A stretch of 64,000 nucleotides of DNA from Zygnema cylindricum (GCA_037447655.1 JBBHKE010001460.1:16616-80615); one strand, 5' to 3'; counted from the first letter of the stretch, positions 10,289 through 21,915 are shown. A program made the numbers and translations. Notes: generated by a model not told the origin, from the letters alone.

Positions 10289-10439
10289 CGCTGGACGCTG
10301 GATCGACAACCAGCGATCAGACACTCACGTCGCCAACGACCAGAATGCCTCGCCGCTGAGCTTGTCGCCAACGCCGAGGCAACAAAAGCCCTGTAACCGT
10401 CGGCGTTTTCTCAGCGCCATGCCGGCGCTTGCCCCTATT

Positions 10440-10672
10440 ACAACATGTCAACATTCAAAATTTTACAATTGAAGAAAAATTATCCATTTATGTATGTCAA
10501 CATTTAATAATGATAAATTTAGAATTGAAGCATAAAAGTAAACATTTTTCTAAGTCAACATTTAATAATGACAAAATCATAATTGAAAAAAAAATCCATT
10601 TTGTATATCAACATGAAATAGTGACACATCCACAATTGAAGCAAAAAAAAACCATTGACTTTCAATGTTAGG
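10440..10672. repeat. Degenerate AT-rich minisatellite, about four ~57-bp units
   Basis: Each unit has TCAACATTTAATAATGA-like sequence, then AATTGAA, then an A-rich run. Units start near 10445, 10497, 10554 and 10607. The forward frame at 10429-10671 only reflects the repeat and has no domain. Confidence 0.6.
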
Positions 10673-11244
10673 TGATTTTCAATGTCTGCCTTGAAATAGG
10701 GGTCATCCAATAGAGTGAATGGCAAGCCATTGGCAAAGAAAGCCTTAGCCCATGTTGCATCTACCTCCTTCTAATTATACTTATTGAAACAAATTTCTTA
10801 TTTTCATCTGTACTCTTTGTACCTTATCAGACCCTGTATGACTTGTATGACTTGTATGACTTCTAGTGGGTTGATCTAAAGCGGATATAAAATGCTTTTG
10901 AGAACCTTTTGTCGGTTTTCACTGCACGTAACTCTGCCTTTACCTCATCCGTACACCTCATCCGGACATAAATAGCAGAGCCTAATGCCTCCACTTTTCA
11001 CATTTCCGAGAAGGTGGTTTCTAATCCGGGTGGCTTTTCCATTATATTCAAAGTTACATAAATACAAATGCACGATTTGTTGTCCCCAAGCTGCCCACCC
11101 TTCGGAGCCTTAACATGGTCTCACTCAGATCCTCGAGGCCTAGGTATGGCTACTTGTGAATAAGTTCGTGGAAGCTTGAAGTGCGGCTTCAATCAAGCCT
11201 TCAATGGCAGCTTCGATGAACCGTACAAATTTCTTTCAAAAACA
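10673..11244. other. No gene recognised
   Basis: Mixed sequence without a long frame or recognised terminal repeats. GACTTGTAT occurs three times in tandem near 10838-10862. Confidence 0.5.
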
Positions 11245-11517
11245 TAGTTCAAAAGTAGGTGAAAGTAGGCCCATACAATATGTCTATTGTACGCCAAACA
11301 TACAATATGACCTTAAGACCCATATTGTATTGGTCGCAAAATGAAAGAAAAAAAGTAACAGGGTTGAGTTGCACATCATTCGATAGAGAATTCAACGTCA
11401 TCGGACGGTCGCTAATCAAAGTAGCGATCTAAGAAGATCACATAAAAAGCCCCTAACACAACTTGCGCCTACCAAAGGCCTACCATAAAACGCCTACTTT
11501 TTAACTATATCCAAAAT
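11245..11517 (+). mobile_element. MITE with TAGTTCAAAA ends, short complete form (273 bp)
   Basis: It opens TAGTTCAAAAGTAGG and closes CCTACTTTTTAACTA. It has the same body as 2745-3249 but lacks the middle segment. Ends begin and finish with TA, consistent with TA target duplication. A deleted derivative of similar size sits at 15141-15491. Confidence 0.8.
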
Positions 11518-11639
11518 TTTGCGCAAAGGAAGGGGGGGGTGTGGGATGAAACGTCTTTTTATAAATTTCTGTACATTATAACCGTAGCGTACAAATTTCT
11601 TTCAAACTTCGCACGAGCAAATGAATAATCTCTATTTTA

Positions 11640-12235
11640 TAATTTCCGTACATTATATCAGTACGTTTTATCCGTAAGTATACGCATTTAAGAAAGATTC
11701 AAAATCTTAAAAAAACCTAGTTGTCCTATTCGTATGCATTTGGACCTTTTTCCGAAAACTACGTAGTATTCGCGACTTTTATATTTTTCGTAAAACTCGT
11801 TTAGTTTCACTGTACGAACATGTACGAAAACGTACGAAAAGCATAATCATAGAAAATCCTTCAAAAATCTTAAAATGTACAGAAAAATAACAGAAATGTA
11901 CGGCAGTGTACGAAAAGTGTACCCTACAAAACCTAATGGTGCGGCAAATCTTCGGTAGGCGTACTGAAATATAAAAGAAAGTACGGCAATGTACCCAAGA
12001 AAGTACAAACCCTAAAACCCCCCCTCTAATTACCCTAATATGTACAAAAATGTACGACCACTGTACGTAACTGTACGAAAATGGTAGCGCAGCTGTACTG
12101 AAATATACGGCAATATACGAGAATGTAACCTACAAACCCTAAAACATATATTCCTAAAAGGTACGGAAAATACGGACAATGTACGTATATGTATGAAAAG
12201 TGTGGGGCGGTGTAGAAATGTATGTATTTTTTAGG
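11640..12235. repeat. GTAC-rich tract
   Basis: I count about twenty GTAC tetramers in 600 bp, mostly in the contexts TGTACG, GTACGG and GTACGAAAA; about two are expected by chance. They are irregularly spaced and do not form a fixed-length tandem array. A weaker tract lies at 13560-13860, and the motif is common between elements throughout the window. No ORF is present. Confidence 0.6.
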
Positions 12236-12503
12236 TCTGAATAAAAAGAAAATTAATAAAAAGGAAGTCAGCTAAAGCAGCCTGCCTCTCGCTCCATCTC
12301 CAAATCCCCACACTTGTCGCAGTCACTAAAGGTTGGAGAGACAGCTAGAGCCATGGCTACCCATGCTGCCTAGAGAGAGAGACAGGCTGTAGCTTTTGGT
12401 AGATTTACCAAAACTATCTTGACGGACCCAGGATTTGATCTTGGTACATGCCGTCCGTCAAGAGCCAAGTAGCCGGTAGCTTTATCCTGTAGCCTATGAC
12501 ATA
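12230..12503 (-). mobile_element. SINE-like unit with tRNA-type promoter boxes
   Basis: Three copies of this unit (also 17700-17945 and 63655-63960) share GTCGCAGTCACT, TTGGAGAG, CTAGAGCCATGGCTAC and CAGGATTTGATCTTGGTAC blocks. On the reverse strand the last block reads like a Pol III B box (compare GGTTCAAATCC), with an A-box-like TAGNCTANAGGATAAAG some 40-50 bases before it. That layout suggests a tRNA-derived SINE transcribed from the minus strand. The family is inferred. Confidence 0.5.
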
Positions 12504-13390
12504 TGTTAGAATATATAGGGTACGATAAATATATAAAAATAAATAATTAGACTAATTCATCCTCAAGCCTAGAACATATGTAGTGTACGATAAATATATA
12601 AAAATAAATAATTAGACTAATTCATTTAACGGCATAGTAAGACATAAAAACAATTAGTATTGTACGGACTACGGGTTATCTCGAAACAGATATTACGCAT
12701 TTGTTTCAAATGTGAAACAAATATCGCGCATTTGTTTCAAATATGAAAAAAATATCGCGCAATTATTTAGACGGCCAATTTCAAATGTCGGTCTAAATCG
12801 AACGGCCGTGGTGCGAGCCGGGATTCTGGAGTGGGCGACTCGCGTTTTCGGGCACCGCCACTCCGAATAACACGTGGCAGGATCCGGGAGGATTGCGGGA
12901 TTTCCGAAACGCAAGATGATAATTTCGGGTGTGACAAATGTCACATTATGGCGATGTCGTACAGTACAGTACAGAAAGTACGACGGTGCCTGTACTTTCT
13001 TGTACGGTACAGTCTTACGATTAGACCGTACCTAAGTACTAGGGAGCTTAGAGAGGGGTTTTATGACTTAGAATAATTTTCCTAGGTAGTCGCCTCTCTT
13101 CATAGAGCATCTGTATAAATAGGCAAACTTTGCCATTTAATTACAACTCACTCAGTGGACCATTTTCAGTGTTTTTTTTTGGTGCGGACTCAAGGGAGTC
13201 CAAGCAAACTTTGCCATTTAATTACAACTCACTCAGTGGACCATTTTCAGTGGTTCTTTTTGGTGCGGACTCAAGGGAGGCCAGGCTACACCGGGGTGTA
13301 GTTGGTCAGAGTTTTTTGCCTGCCAAGGTGGCTGCATTTCTAAGGGAAAGTCAAAGTGGGTGAATGTGTCCAAAACTCATATTCTAACTT
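12504..13390 (+). repeat. LTR-X copy (i), copia-type LTR, 3'-truncated
   Basis: It starts TGTTAGAATATATAGGG, the usual style of a copia LTR start. It shares several blocks with 17950-18690 and, inverted, with 20575-24735 and 62973-63640: TTCATTTAACGG, GCGCATTTGTTTC twice, an ACACGTGGCAGG box near 12871, a GTACAGAAAGTAC motif and a TATA box (TGTATAAATAGG, about 13111). Local duplications are present: a 12500-12620 block and an 81-bp block at 13123-13283. No coding region follows. Confidence 0.65.
13123..13283 (+). repeat. 81-bp tandem duplication in LTR-X copy (i)
   Basis: GCAAACTTTGCCATTTAATT recurs at 13204. The unit runs on to GGACTCAAGGGAG and lies just downstream of the TATA box, so it would duplicate the transcript leader. 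The other LTR-X copies have one unit. Confidence 0.8.
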
Positions 13391-13877
13391 TCCATTCTGT
13401 GGTGGAACTGAGCACAAAAAAAATCTTATTTCACAGGGGTGAAGTTGTATTTGGGTTCTGATTGTCAAGGGGTCAATCATTTGGGTTTGTATCAACTTGG
13501 AGTCAGCACTAACTAGATAAGCTTCTTTTGGATCTGTGATTTCTGTGAGCAATGGAGCACACAGAGTTTTAAGCGGTTGTACTCAAACATACGGAATCTA
13601 AGGAAATGTACTCTAAAGCCCTAAAAATCCTTTGAATAACCCTAAAAGATACGAAAATGTACAAACATTGTCGCGAAATGTACGGAAATGTACTGGTACA
13701 TATTTAGGTACGCATTTTATATTATTTTTTTCATCGTTAAATGTATATCGTGCGCATTATTCGTGCGTTCGTTTCGTGTTTATTATGCGTACGGGACAAC
13801 TATGTACAAAAATAACGAAATTTCGTAAAATGTCAAAATCCGTACGAATGAGACATCTATGCAATTATTGCTACTAA
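13391..13877. other. No gene recognised; GTAC-rich in its second half
   Basis: The stretch has no recognisable terminal repeats. Several GTAC motifs occur between 13570 and 13810. The last bases, TAA at 13875-13877, are the target duplication of the next element. Confidence 0.45.
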
Positions 13878-14619
13878 GGGTGAGTCTCCATGTACTTCAA
13901 ACTTAGAGAAATTACTTTGTTTTTTAGCGCAGATCCGGAAGACCCGGATTTCAAGTGTCCCTATGTGTAAAAACAAAATTAAAACTTAAGGGTGTGACGA
14001 TTATATACAGTGACAAGCCCGTGACGGCTGCCAACGTCTACAATTTGTGATGTTTTGATGACGCACAAGATTTTTCCAAATTGTTCGTGACGTCGCATAA
14101 TTGTTTGTGAGAGGCTGCGAGTGGGAGTTGATGTGGCGCCCTCAAAGGTTTCTCACGTTTTAGTGAAATGGCATCGGAGTCGTTAGTTCCCTTGAAATGG
14201 AATAATCTGTACTGAACGAAACATGACAAAACGAAACAAATTGTGTACTTTGATGGACGGAAACGGACAAAACATATCGAATTGTGTACTTTTCGTCGTC
14301 GCTTGAATTCATGTGAAATTTTAGAAAAATTTCTACAAGTGTGAATACGTGATATTATTTGTTTAGCTAAAATACTTTGTTTTGAAAAAACATCGCGCTT
14401 GTGTTTTAAAGAAAAGTTTGAAATGGCGCTTTTTGGCGTGGCCGTGGGTCGAAGAGCGCAAGACGAAAACATATAGTACATCCTAAATTCGATGATGATG
14501 CAAAATGTACATCTCATTTTTTCTATTTTTTTGTACGGTTGACACTTACGCGGTACGGCGCTAAGTTTTATAGAAAAAAGACATAGAAAACCCTTACTTT
14601 GGCACACGGAGACACACCC
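13878..14619. mobile_element. PIF/Harbinger-like non-autonomous transposon (742 bp)
   Basis: It starts GGGTGAGTCTCCATGTAC and ends GGAGACACACCC, giving imperfect inverted termini. TAA on both sides (13875-13877 and 14620-14622) matches the 3-bp TWA target duplication typical of PIF/Harbinger. Related elements are at 14674-15908, 25345-26084, 26088-27035 and 36947-37172. The 219-codon reverse frame at 14038-14697 crosses out of the element and is not considered a transposase. Confidence 0.65.
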
Positions 14620-14673
14620 TAACTCTATTTTGAGTTCAAAGGCTTTAACGCCTTCAAATTTTAGCGCTAATTT

Positions 14674-15908
14674 AGGGTGCGTCTCTATGTACTTCAAAAT
14701 TTGAGAATTTACTTTTTTTTAGCACAGATCTGGCGGACCCTGATTTTGGGTGTCCCTATGTGTACCAAACGAAGTTGTCACTTAAAGGCGTGACGATTGT
14801 ATACATCGACAATGCCCATGACGGCTGTCGACAATGTACAATCTGTGATGACGCACCATATAGTGCAGTTTGAAGCATAGTTCAAAAGTAGGCGTTTTTA
14901 TGGTAGGCCTTTGGGAGGCGCACAAAACTTGGCACAAAAAGAGTAGTATGTGTGTGCGTTGTGCACATTCTTGTACGAACGTACGAATTTGACGTATGAT
15001 CATAGTACAAGGCACGCTGCCGGACGAAATTTTTTAGCGAACTGACACGGCGTAGGATGACATTCCGCGGGAAAGAAAACCCGGAAAAAAAAGTCGCCAA
15101 AGTGTTTTTACAAACGGGTAGGTTTTGGTAATACTTTTCATAGTTCAAAAGTAGTCGTTTTATCGTAGGCCTTTGGTAGGCGCAAGTTATGTTATGGGCT
15201 TTTCATGTGATCTTCTTAGATCGCTACTTTGGTCAGCTACCACCCGATTCATCCAAATCTGACAGTTTAAATAAGAAATACCTCAAAACTCACAGAAAAA
15301 ATAAAATTTGTCCAAATGTTTTTCAAAATTTAGACATGACGTTTACTTCTCTATCAATCAATGTGCAACTCAACCCTGTTACTATTTTTTTTCATTTTGT
15401 AGCCAACACAATATGGGTCTTAAGGTCATATTGTATGTTTTGCGTATAATATGCATATTGTATGGGCCTACTTTCACCTAATTTTGAACTATCATATTTT
15501 TGGCAGACTATGGTTTGAATGAGAGAATGCAAGGTTGCGTGAGAGAGGCGGCGTGTGCCGCTTGATGGGGCGATCTCAGAGATTTCTCACGATTTCGTCA
15601 AATGGCATCGTAATTTTCAAACCCTTGGAATGGAAAAATCCGTACTGAACGAAACGCGACAAAACAAAACAAATTGTTTACTTTGATGGACGGAAATGGA
15701 CAAAACATAACGAATAGTGTAAATTTCGTGGTCGCTTGAATTCGTTTAAATTTTTGCAAAAAAAAATACACGTGCAAATGCGTGCTCCTATTTTTTTTGT
15801 CAAAAACACTTTGTTTTAAAACACATCGGCCCTGTACAGTATGACATGGGACAAAATAGTACATATTTTTGTAACAACCTCACTTTTCGTCTGATGGAGC
15901 TTTACCCT
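14674..15908. mobile_element. PIF/Harbinger-like transposon, split by a MITE
   Basis: The left end GGGTGCGTCTCTATGTACTT and following 190 bp align with 13878 onward. The alignment stops at the MITE (14878) and resumes at about 15492 (GAATGAGAGAATGCAAGG, then ACTGAACGAAACGCGACAAA). It ends in a decayed TTTACCCTAA near 15908. Flanks TTA and TAA fit a TWA target site. No transposase is recognisable. Confidence 0.6.
14878..15491 (-). mobile_element. TAGTTCAAAA-end MITE inserted in the Harbinger-like element
   Basis: The insertion opens TAGTTCAAAAGTAGGCG and closes TTTTGAACTA, inverted relative to 2745-3249. A second TAGTTCAAAAGTAG terminus at 15141 shows that 15141-15491 is itself a complete short element of 351 bp, beside the end portion of a long one (14878-15140). 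Reverse-strand frames at 14782-15148 and the forward frame at 15189-15449 lie in it and are not genes. Confidence 0.7.
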
Positions 15909-17690
15909 AATTCCGAATAACTTACGAATGAAATATATAACGTTTCACATGAAAGTGTGAATGTTATTTTAATGTTACTATATAAATTTATGATTTTGAG
16001 CCAAAAAACTGAAAACAAGCCCCAACAAAATTGGTGTTATAAATGTTAAAAATGGTCTTCACTGTATCATATAAGCAAATTATAAACAGGAACCCGTATG
16101 CAAAAACCGGAAGAAGCGTTTTCATAAGGTTTCGCACTTGTGAACTTTGCGAAAGATGTGTAAATTCAACCGTGATAGGATGGGTGTCGCATTCCAAGCG
16201 ATATACGATAAGGTAACAATTTGTTTGTGTAATAGCGTATAAAAAAATGCATTCTAGTTATGGCCATTTCATTGTCGGTTTACTAAAAAAAAATGGTTGC
16301 GGACACCTAGAGAGTTGCTCCGGACACTAATCGAGGTAGGTATACCACAACGATAGTTGATAACAAACCGACAAACGATCACAAAACAACCACTAAAAGT
16401 TTCGATCCATTTTCCATATACGTTAACTATTGCAAGTTAGCACGTTCAAAATTAAATTAGACCTTGGTAAAATTAAATGATAGTTTCGGAATCATCGTTG
16501 GATGCTTTTAGTGCTCACGCGAAGCAGTTTTGCAATTTCGGCAGATTACGTCGAGGGGTTTTTTATTCATGGAAGAATTTAATGTTTTTGTAAACAAAGA
16601 AAACCCATATACTTGCATGGAACTCTTAAATTAAACATAATCATCCTAGAGAAAAACCCTCAACAACCACAATGTCACGTGGCCAAAACTATTAATTGGC
16701 TAAGGGCTCTTCTTCATCAAGCGTCGCTATTAATTGTACGAAAACATTTAATGGTTGTAGTATTTTGATCACTTATCCATCAAGTTGCGCCAACAAGTCC
16801 CTATGTTTATTATTTCAATTGGAAACAAAAATGTTCCTTTTCAAACTATGAGAATTGTCAAAGATTCCAAAAGCACAAGATGTGACCGTGGTATCTGTGC
16901 GGACAGACAAAATTTAAGAGTTATAAAAAAGTATGATATTTGAAGATCTGTCCGTGCGTACTTTATCACTGTTCAAATTGCGCCATTATGTTTTAAACGT
17001 GAAGTCATTTCCGTGAAGGTCAATGGATGTCAAAAGTAACGTATGAGGATATTCTCCTACAATGATTTTTTCATCGGTTTCGGTGGATTTGAATCCACCT
17101 TGTACAAAAATACATGACCTTTGCCAATTGTTTGTTTGTCATGGCTCGTCCGTCGTGGACCATATATTTTATTTCCTAGTGTTAAAATTTTACACGTCCA
17201 GTGTGTGGCCAGTCTCCTCCTTGAAAAAGTGGAGGACACTAGCCAGATAGAATAAACATTTGTTTCGAAAACAACGAATAGGACGGTCAATGTTGTAGTC
17301 CAAAAGTTTGGAGAATCTTGCCAAATCCACAATAAACATGTTTAAAAAAAGCAGTATGACCTTATACTAAAATGAAAATGTTTTTTTTTTCAGTATACAA
17401 CCTAACTTTTTGCATGATGGAGGCTCACCCGAATAGTTTCTATTATTAAAGTAAAAATCTAAAGAAAAAAGTAAATAACCCTTAAGCCTTTATTACAGGA
17501 GTTGCCAGTAATTGTACGGACATGTTTAGTGGCCAGGAATATTTTCACCATTTTCCATCAAGGTCGTGTCAGTAAATTAGGGTATTTTCGCATGTGGTAA
17601 AGTTACAGTTATTTCGTGTCGTTTTCCTTCATAACTTAGAAAAAAACGAGAAAATCCGCAACCGTACCAAAAAATTGAAATTAGCACCGT
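15909..17690. other. No gene recognised; one perfect hairpin
   Basis: AT-rich sequence without identifiable coding potential. GGTGGATT-TG-AATCCACC at 17082-17099 is a perfect 8-bp stem that also resembles a tRNA T-arm, so a decayed SINE may lie around 17060-17340. Two stretches near 16725-16800 and 17505-17580 are similar (both contain TTAATTGTACG or TAATTGTACG, then TCACTTATCCATCAA-like sequence) and may be duplicated. Confidence 0.4.
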
Positions 17691-17699
17691 ACAAGTTAC

Positions 17700-17945
17700 A
17701 TTACACTAACTTCTCTCTTCAACTCCCATACTTGTTGGAGTCACTGAAAGTTGGAGATAGTGAAAGTTGGAGAGGGAGCTAGAGCCATGGCTGCCTATGC
17801 TGTCCATAGAGAGACAGGCATTAGTTTGGCAGGTTTACCAAAAAAGAACTTGACAGACCCAGGATTTGAACTTGGTACCTAACGTCCGTCAAAGTTGAAG
17901 TCGCCAGTAGCCGTTAACTTTATCCTATTAGTCTAAGATCAGTGC
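17700..17945 (-). mobile_element. SINE-like unit, second copy
   Basis: It shares AGTCACTGAAAGTTGGAG, CTAGAGCCATGGCTGC, GAGAGACAGGC and CAGGATTTGAACTTGGTACC with 12230-12503. Reversed, AGTTCAAATCCTG is a good Pol III B box. As at 12504, an LTR-X copy follows at once, so the pair may have been copied together or share an insertion hot spot. Confidence 0.55.
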
Positions 17946-17949
17946 TGAT

Positions 17950-18690
17950 GTATATAGGGTTCGTTAAATATTTAAAGACGTACATGTAGATAAATTCATT
18001 TAACGGCATGAATTGACTTATGTCACATAGACACAGTTAGAGCATACGTACGGCTTACGATACTTCGCGAAACAAATACTGCGCATTTGTTTCGACAGTG
18101 AAACAAATACCGCGCATTTAATTTCGACGACTTGAGTTAAAAGCCGGTTTCGATCGAACAGCCACGATAGGCGCCGAGATCGCAAAGTAGGCATTTTGGC
18201 GATTTTCTGTCACAGCCACGTCAAGTGACACGTGGCACATCCTCATTGGCTTGCGGCATCTTTGGAGAATATGGGAGCGAATCCGGATATGGAAGGCATC
18301 GACATTTTGGCCATGCCGTACGATGGTCGTACAGAAAGTACTCCGGCACCTGTATCTTTTTGTAGAACCTAGCATTATGATTGGTGCCGTACATTAGTAG
18401 TAGAGGGTTTGGAGAGGGATCTAGGACTTAGAAAAATTGGTAGGTAGCCGCCTCTCTCCCAGAGTGCTTCTATACAAAAGGTAAACTTTGACCCTCCCTA
18501 ACTTATTGCTCAGGGGAGCAAATTTAGAGATTCTTTTTGCTATCAACTCAAGGGAGTCTTGTCTTCACAGGGTGAGGGTGGTGAGAGTTTTCGTCTACCA
18601 AGGTGGTTGTTATTCTTGTTGAAACACAAAGGGTTCAAGGTTATCCTAAGGGCTTCGTGTGAGCTGCCCATTCTGAGGACCTATAGAGGT
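17950..18690 (+). repeat. LTR-X copy (ii)
   Basis: It contains TATATAGGGTTCG, TTCATTTAACGG, paired GCGCATTTGTTTC-like blocks, GACACGTGGCAC (18226), GTACAGAAAGTAC, a TATA-like CTATACAAAAGG and a leader with ACTCAAGGGAGTC. Its end, GAGGTCTAAGATTTGCA, parallels the gag-start segment of copies (iii) and (iv), but here the ATG has become ATA. No element body follows on this strand, so it is a solo or orphan LTR. Confidence 0.6.
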
Positions 18691-19007
18691 CTAAGATTTG
18701 CAGTAATGCCTCCGCTTTTTACAAAAATGACAAACGCCCTTTAGAGGCCTAGCTCCGGATCCATCCGATTGATTCCCTCTTTTGCCTCCACCAAAATTTC
18801 CATAAGGTATCTTGGGGTCTTGATTCGTCTAGTCAATTCTAGCCGCCAAGGCTTGAACACTCTTTCCCCCTCTCCCTATCTCAATGGTGTTTTCCCGAAC
18901 CAAAATCATCCCATCAAAGGAATTCCAAGTCCATTAATTATCTAGCAAATCATGTACCTTGTTAACGATTTACTCATATTCATCCAGAAGTTTCATTAGC
19001 CAAGTAT
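18691..19007 (-). other. Probable decayed COPIA-X internal sequence
   Basis: It lies directly downstream (on the minus strand) of the COPIA-X gag fragment, but no protein motif can be read in it. It ends against the oppositely oriented LTR-X copy. Confidence 0.3.
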
Positions 19008-19608
19008 TCATCTTTTCTTTCTCGGTTTCACGTTTTCATGCACTCTCCAACTCCATAAACAATCTGAAAAGTCATTACAAAAGTCAAGCATTTTTCTTCT
19101 TTTGTAAACATATGCTTGCACCTTCTGATCCGCCACCTTCTGTTGTTGAATCGTACCACTCTTGTAAATATTTACAAAAGCCTCCCACAGCTCGGCCGCC
19201 TTATCCACATTTAGGTAAGGAGTAGCAATTGCTTGAGTAAGACGCCCGAGAATAAAATGAGTTGCCACTATTTTGTTGAAGTCGTAGATTTCAGTATCAT
19301 TTGCCTCAATTTTCTGAATAGCCTCAACTAGTTCCGATGTAGTAGCTATTGGTGTGAGTTTTTTTCCCCTTCTCCTTCCCTTTTTCCAACACGATACTTT
19401 CCCCGTCATCATCTACCTCCTCAGCCTTTGCAGATCCCCTTGAGAATCGAGCTCCTCCAAACCCGGTGGAACTCCCAAATTTGCAGCTGGCGGCCGCACA
19501 TTAACACTCACAATGCCCCAAAGCCGTTTTTAAAAAAATGCATCCCTCATCATAGTTTCAAAGTATATGAACTTCGTTCTATTGAAAATGGGCACCCTAG
19601 AGGGTAGG
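19008..19608 (-). pseudogene. gag: COPIA-X gag fragment
   Basis: The minus-strand frame carries the copia gag N-terminal signature PIFNRTKFIYFETMM just below 19609. Farther on come ELVEAIQKIEAND and KAAELWEAFVNIYKSG, typical of the helical gag region. A frame change lies near 19410-19530. The start codon is not here: it is in LTR-X at 20594-20592. The stretch between start and body is interrupted by the solo LTR at 19609-20560. No zinc knuckle or pol follows. Confidence 0.65.
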
Positions 19609-20560
19609 TGTAACAGTAATAACGGATCAAACTTGGTCATAAATGGGTATTTAAGGGTTATAAAAATAAAGTTATTAATTTGGTAGATGTTTGCGAAAAA
19701 AACACGCATTTTGGAGTTGTATTTCAAAAGATATAGCGATGGGTGTATTCAGGTGACAACGCGGGGTCAAACTAACAAGTGGGTATCATTGCAACGGGTT
19801 AAGCGTCAAAAGTAGCCGCGCAATTTCAGGCGTTCGTCTATAAAGTACTAATAGTCGTTTAGATCATATGATGGTTCGTTTCGTACGATTTTTAGTACAA
19901 AAAGTCATAGGTTAAAATTAGTAAATTTCGTAGGTAGTTTCCCGTGTAAAATTTGTGACGCGCGAACGTGCGAAGTCGCGTTTCAATTCGCGCGCACTTT
20001 GCACGTAAATGTTACGTAGTAAATTGGTTAGTAAATGCTACGTAGTTAGTGGGAGATTCCGCACGCTTTTGCATTGGTCAGTCTGAGTCCTAGCTAATCA
20101 ATGATTGGCCCAGGTAAAACCTGTTCAAAAGAGTGTTGACTCTAGCCTGGCGAGTCCAAGGCGATGATGGATAAGTAGTGAAGTCTAAGAGAAGAGTAGG
20201 AATCTTTTCCTTTGGAAAATTTGTGGAAATTCTGACTGATCTTCGTCCTGAGCGAATAATACCAAATTGGAGCAATGGCATTTTTGCACTGAAATCTCTT
20301 ACTAACTAAGTAGTGTTTTAGTAGTTAAGAGATATAATTTTTAAGAGTGGAGAGTAGTGGAAAACACTTTAAAAGAAGGGTTGAGCCACAAGGGCAAGAG
20401 ACCAAGCTAATGTTATGTGGATAGAAGCTTCTTTTAATTTAAAGTTTATCCTTATGTGAGTGCTTTCCAATGTCAATGTGTAATTTTCCAATGTTTGGGA
20501 TGTGTGGTTGAAATTGGTTGTAGTAATGGGATTTTATGAGAGGTAAGAAATCCTGTTACA
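19609..20560 (+). repeat. Solo gypsy LTR (952 bp)
   Basis: TGTAACAGTAAT at the start and TCCTGTTACA at the end match the gypsy 5' LTR at 53882-55990 in the same order throughout, once the transposon in that LTR is removed. The flanks GTAGG and GTATG agree at four of five bases, as an aged 5-bp target duplication would. No gypsy coding sequence adjoins it, so the element was lost by LTR-LTR recombination. It landed inside the gag frame of COPIA-X, a few codons past the primer-binding site. Confidence 0.8.
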
Positions 20561-20564
20561 GTAT

Positions 20565-20573
20565 GCCCATAAC
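20565..20573 (-). promoter_or_regulatory. COPIA-X primer-binding site (half tRNA-iMet type)
   Basis: On the minus strand GTTATGGGC follows the LTR end (GTTACA) after a single base. It matches the complement of the initiator tRNA-Met anticodon arm, as in COPIA-A and COPIA-B, and encodes V-M-G in the gag frame that begins with the ATG at 20594-20592. Confidence 0.6.
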
Positions 20574-20744
20574 TTGTAACTCTGTGACCTCCATTGGCCC
20601 ACAAAGTGTCCAGCTTATATGAAGCCTCTAGGATATAAGTTGTCTTTTTGACTTCTACCCCAAATAAAAGACACCCGGTCAAAAAAGTACCTAACCAACT
20701 TCACCCATGTGAACGCGCGACTCCTCTGAGTTAGACGCAAAAAA

Positions 20745-21535
20745 TGTTAATGACACAATAGGATCGACTCACTTCATAAACAATAAACCAAAATGATGCA
20801 CATCAGAAGCTTACACACATAAAATTCTTTCACCTCATAACATATCACATCGACAAAATATAAATATATTAAGCCGAGGCTTTTCCAAAACAATCTCACT
20901 CTTACCAATCTAAATCACTCAATTTTCTAACTCACATTAAACACTTATTCTCACTCACACTCACACTGAATACATTTGATAGATGATTGATATATTTCCT
21001 AACTCTACTGACTCACTTAATACTCACTACAAAGACAAAGAACAAATACACCTGGAATCAATACATAGCAAACAGTCCCTAAACATAACGACTAGATGCA
21101 CTTTGAGTGCGCCTGCCATAGCCGGCAACATCAAGCTACCTCTTACACTGACAAATATACTCTCTCCGGTCTAACAAATTTGCTCTCTGTGAACTAAGCA
21201 AAATGTGACAGGATCGTTGTAGGATCGAAGCAGCATCGGTCGTACAAAGGTATTGTCACTTCGTCGTACACATAAAATTTTCCCGCGGACGATAAGATCG
21301 CGTCACGCTTTGCGAACATGTAATATTTCACGGACGCCAAATCGGGCTTCGCGAACCAACATTCATTCGAAAGCGTCCCACGTTCGATTCGTACAAATGA
21401 ACCGACAAGAACCGTACCGAACATAAACGCGAACCGGCACATGTATCAAACGAAACAAAACATAACTGACGCGAACTGAACAAAACATTTGACGGCGCGA
21501 TTTCGGTCGACGCCGATTCGCCCAATATCCTAACA
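20745..21535 (-). repeat. TRG-1 3' LTR
   Basis: It spans TGTTAATGAC to TATCCTAACA on the plus strand, and aligns end to end with 23426-24218. It is rich in CACTCACACT-type sequence in the middle and has a GC-richer, CGAAC-rich part toward 21535 (U3 on the minus strand). Confidence 0.9.
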
Positions 21536-21546
21536 ATCCCCCTCAT
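21536..21546 (-). promoter_or_regulatory. TRG-1 polypurine tract
   Basis: On the minus strand ATGAGGGGGAT directly precedes the 3' LTR start TGTTAGGATA. This is the expected plus-strand primer position. Confidence 0.8.
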
Positions 21547-21915
21547 ATTGGGAGAATCGTTTGGAGGCGCGACACCGATTTTGGTCGCCCCCTCTCAAAC
21601 AATAAACCGTACACAAACATAATTCCGTACTCTCATAGTAAAAACCAAACGTACTCACCGAACAAACTAACCGTACAATTCACAACTAACCGTACACTCA
21701 CTTTTCATTTTCACTTCTCACTTCTGACTTTCTCTCACTGACGCCTCTCTCACATTTTACTTCACACTACACTGACTGACTGCTCACGGCTCACAAATTA
21801 AATTTCAAAATTTGCTCTCATAATTTTCTCACTTTCACTTTCCTTACTGTCTGACCATTCTTACTTCTAACCGACAAATTCACCCATTGGCCCTTTGCCG
21901 TTTTCCCACACGAAA

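Noticed and set aside
12380-12480. tRNA gene on the reverse strand
   Set aside because: Only promoter-box-like motifs are present. No cloverleaf with acceptor stem can be formed, and three similar copies with long shared flanks point to a SINE.
14038-14697. 219-codon reverse-strand frame as a possible gene
   Set aside because: It runs through the terminal inverted repeats of two separate Harbinger-like elements and shows no domain or sensible composition.
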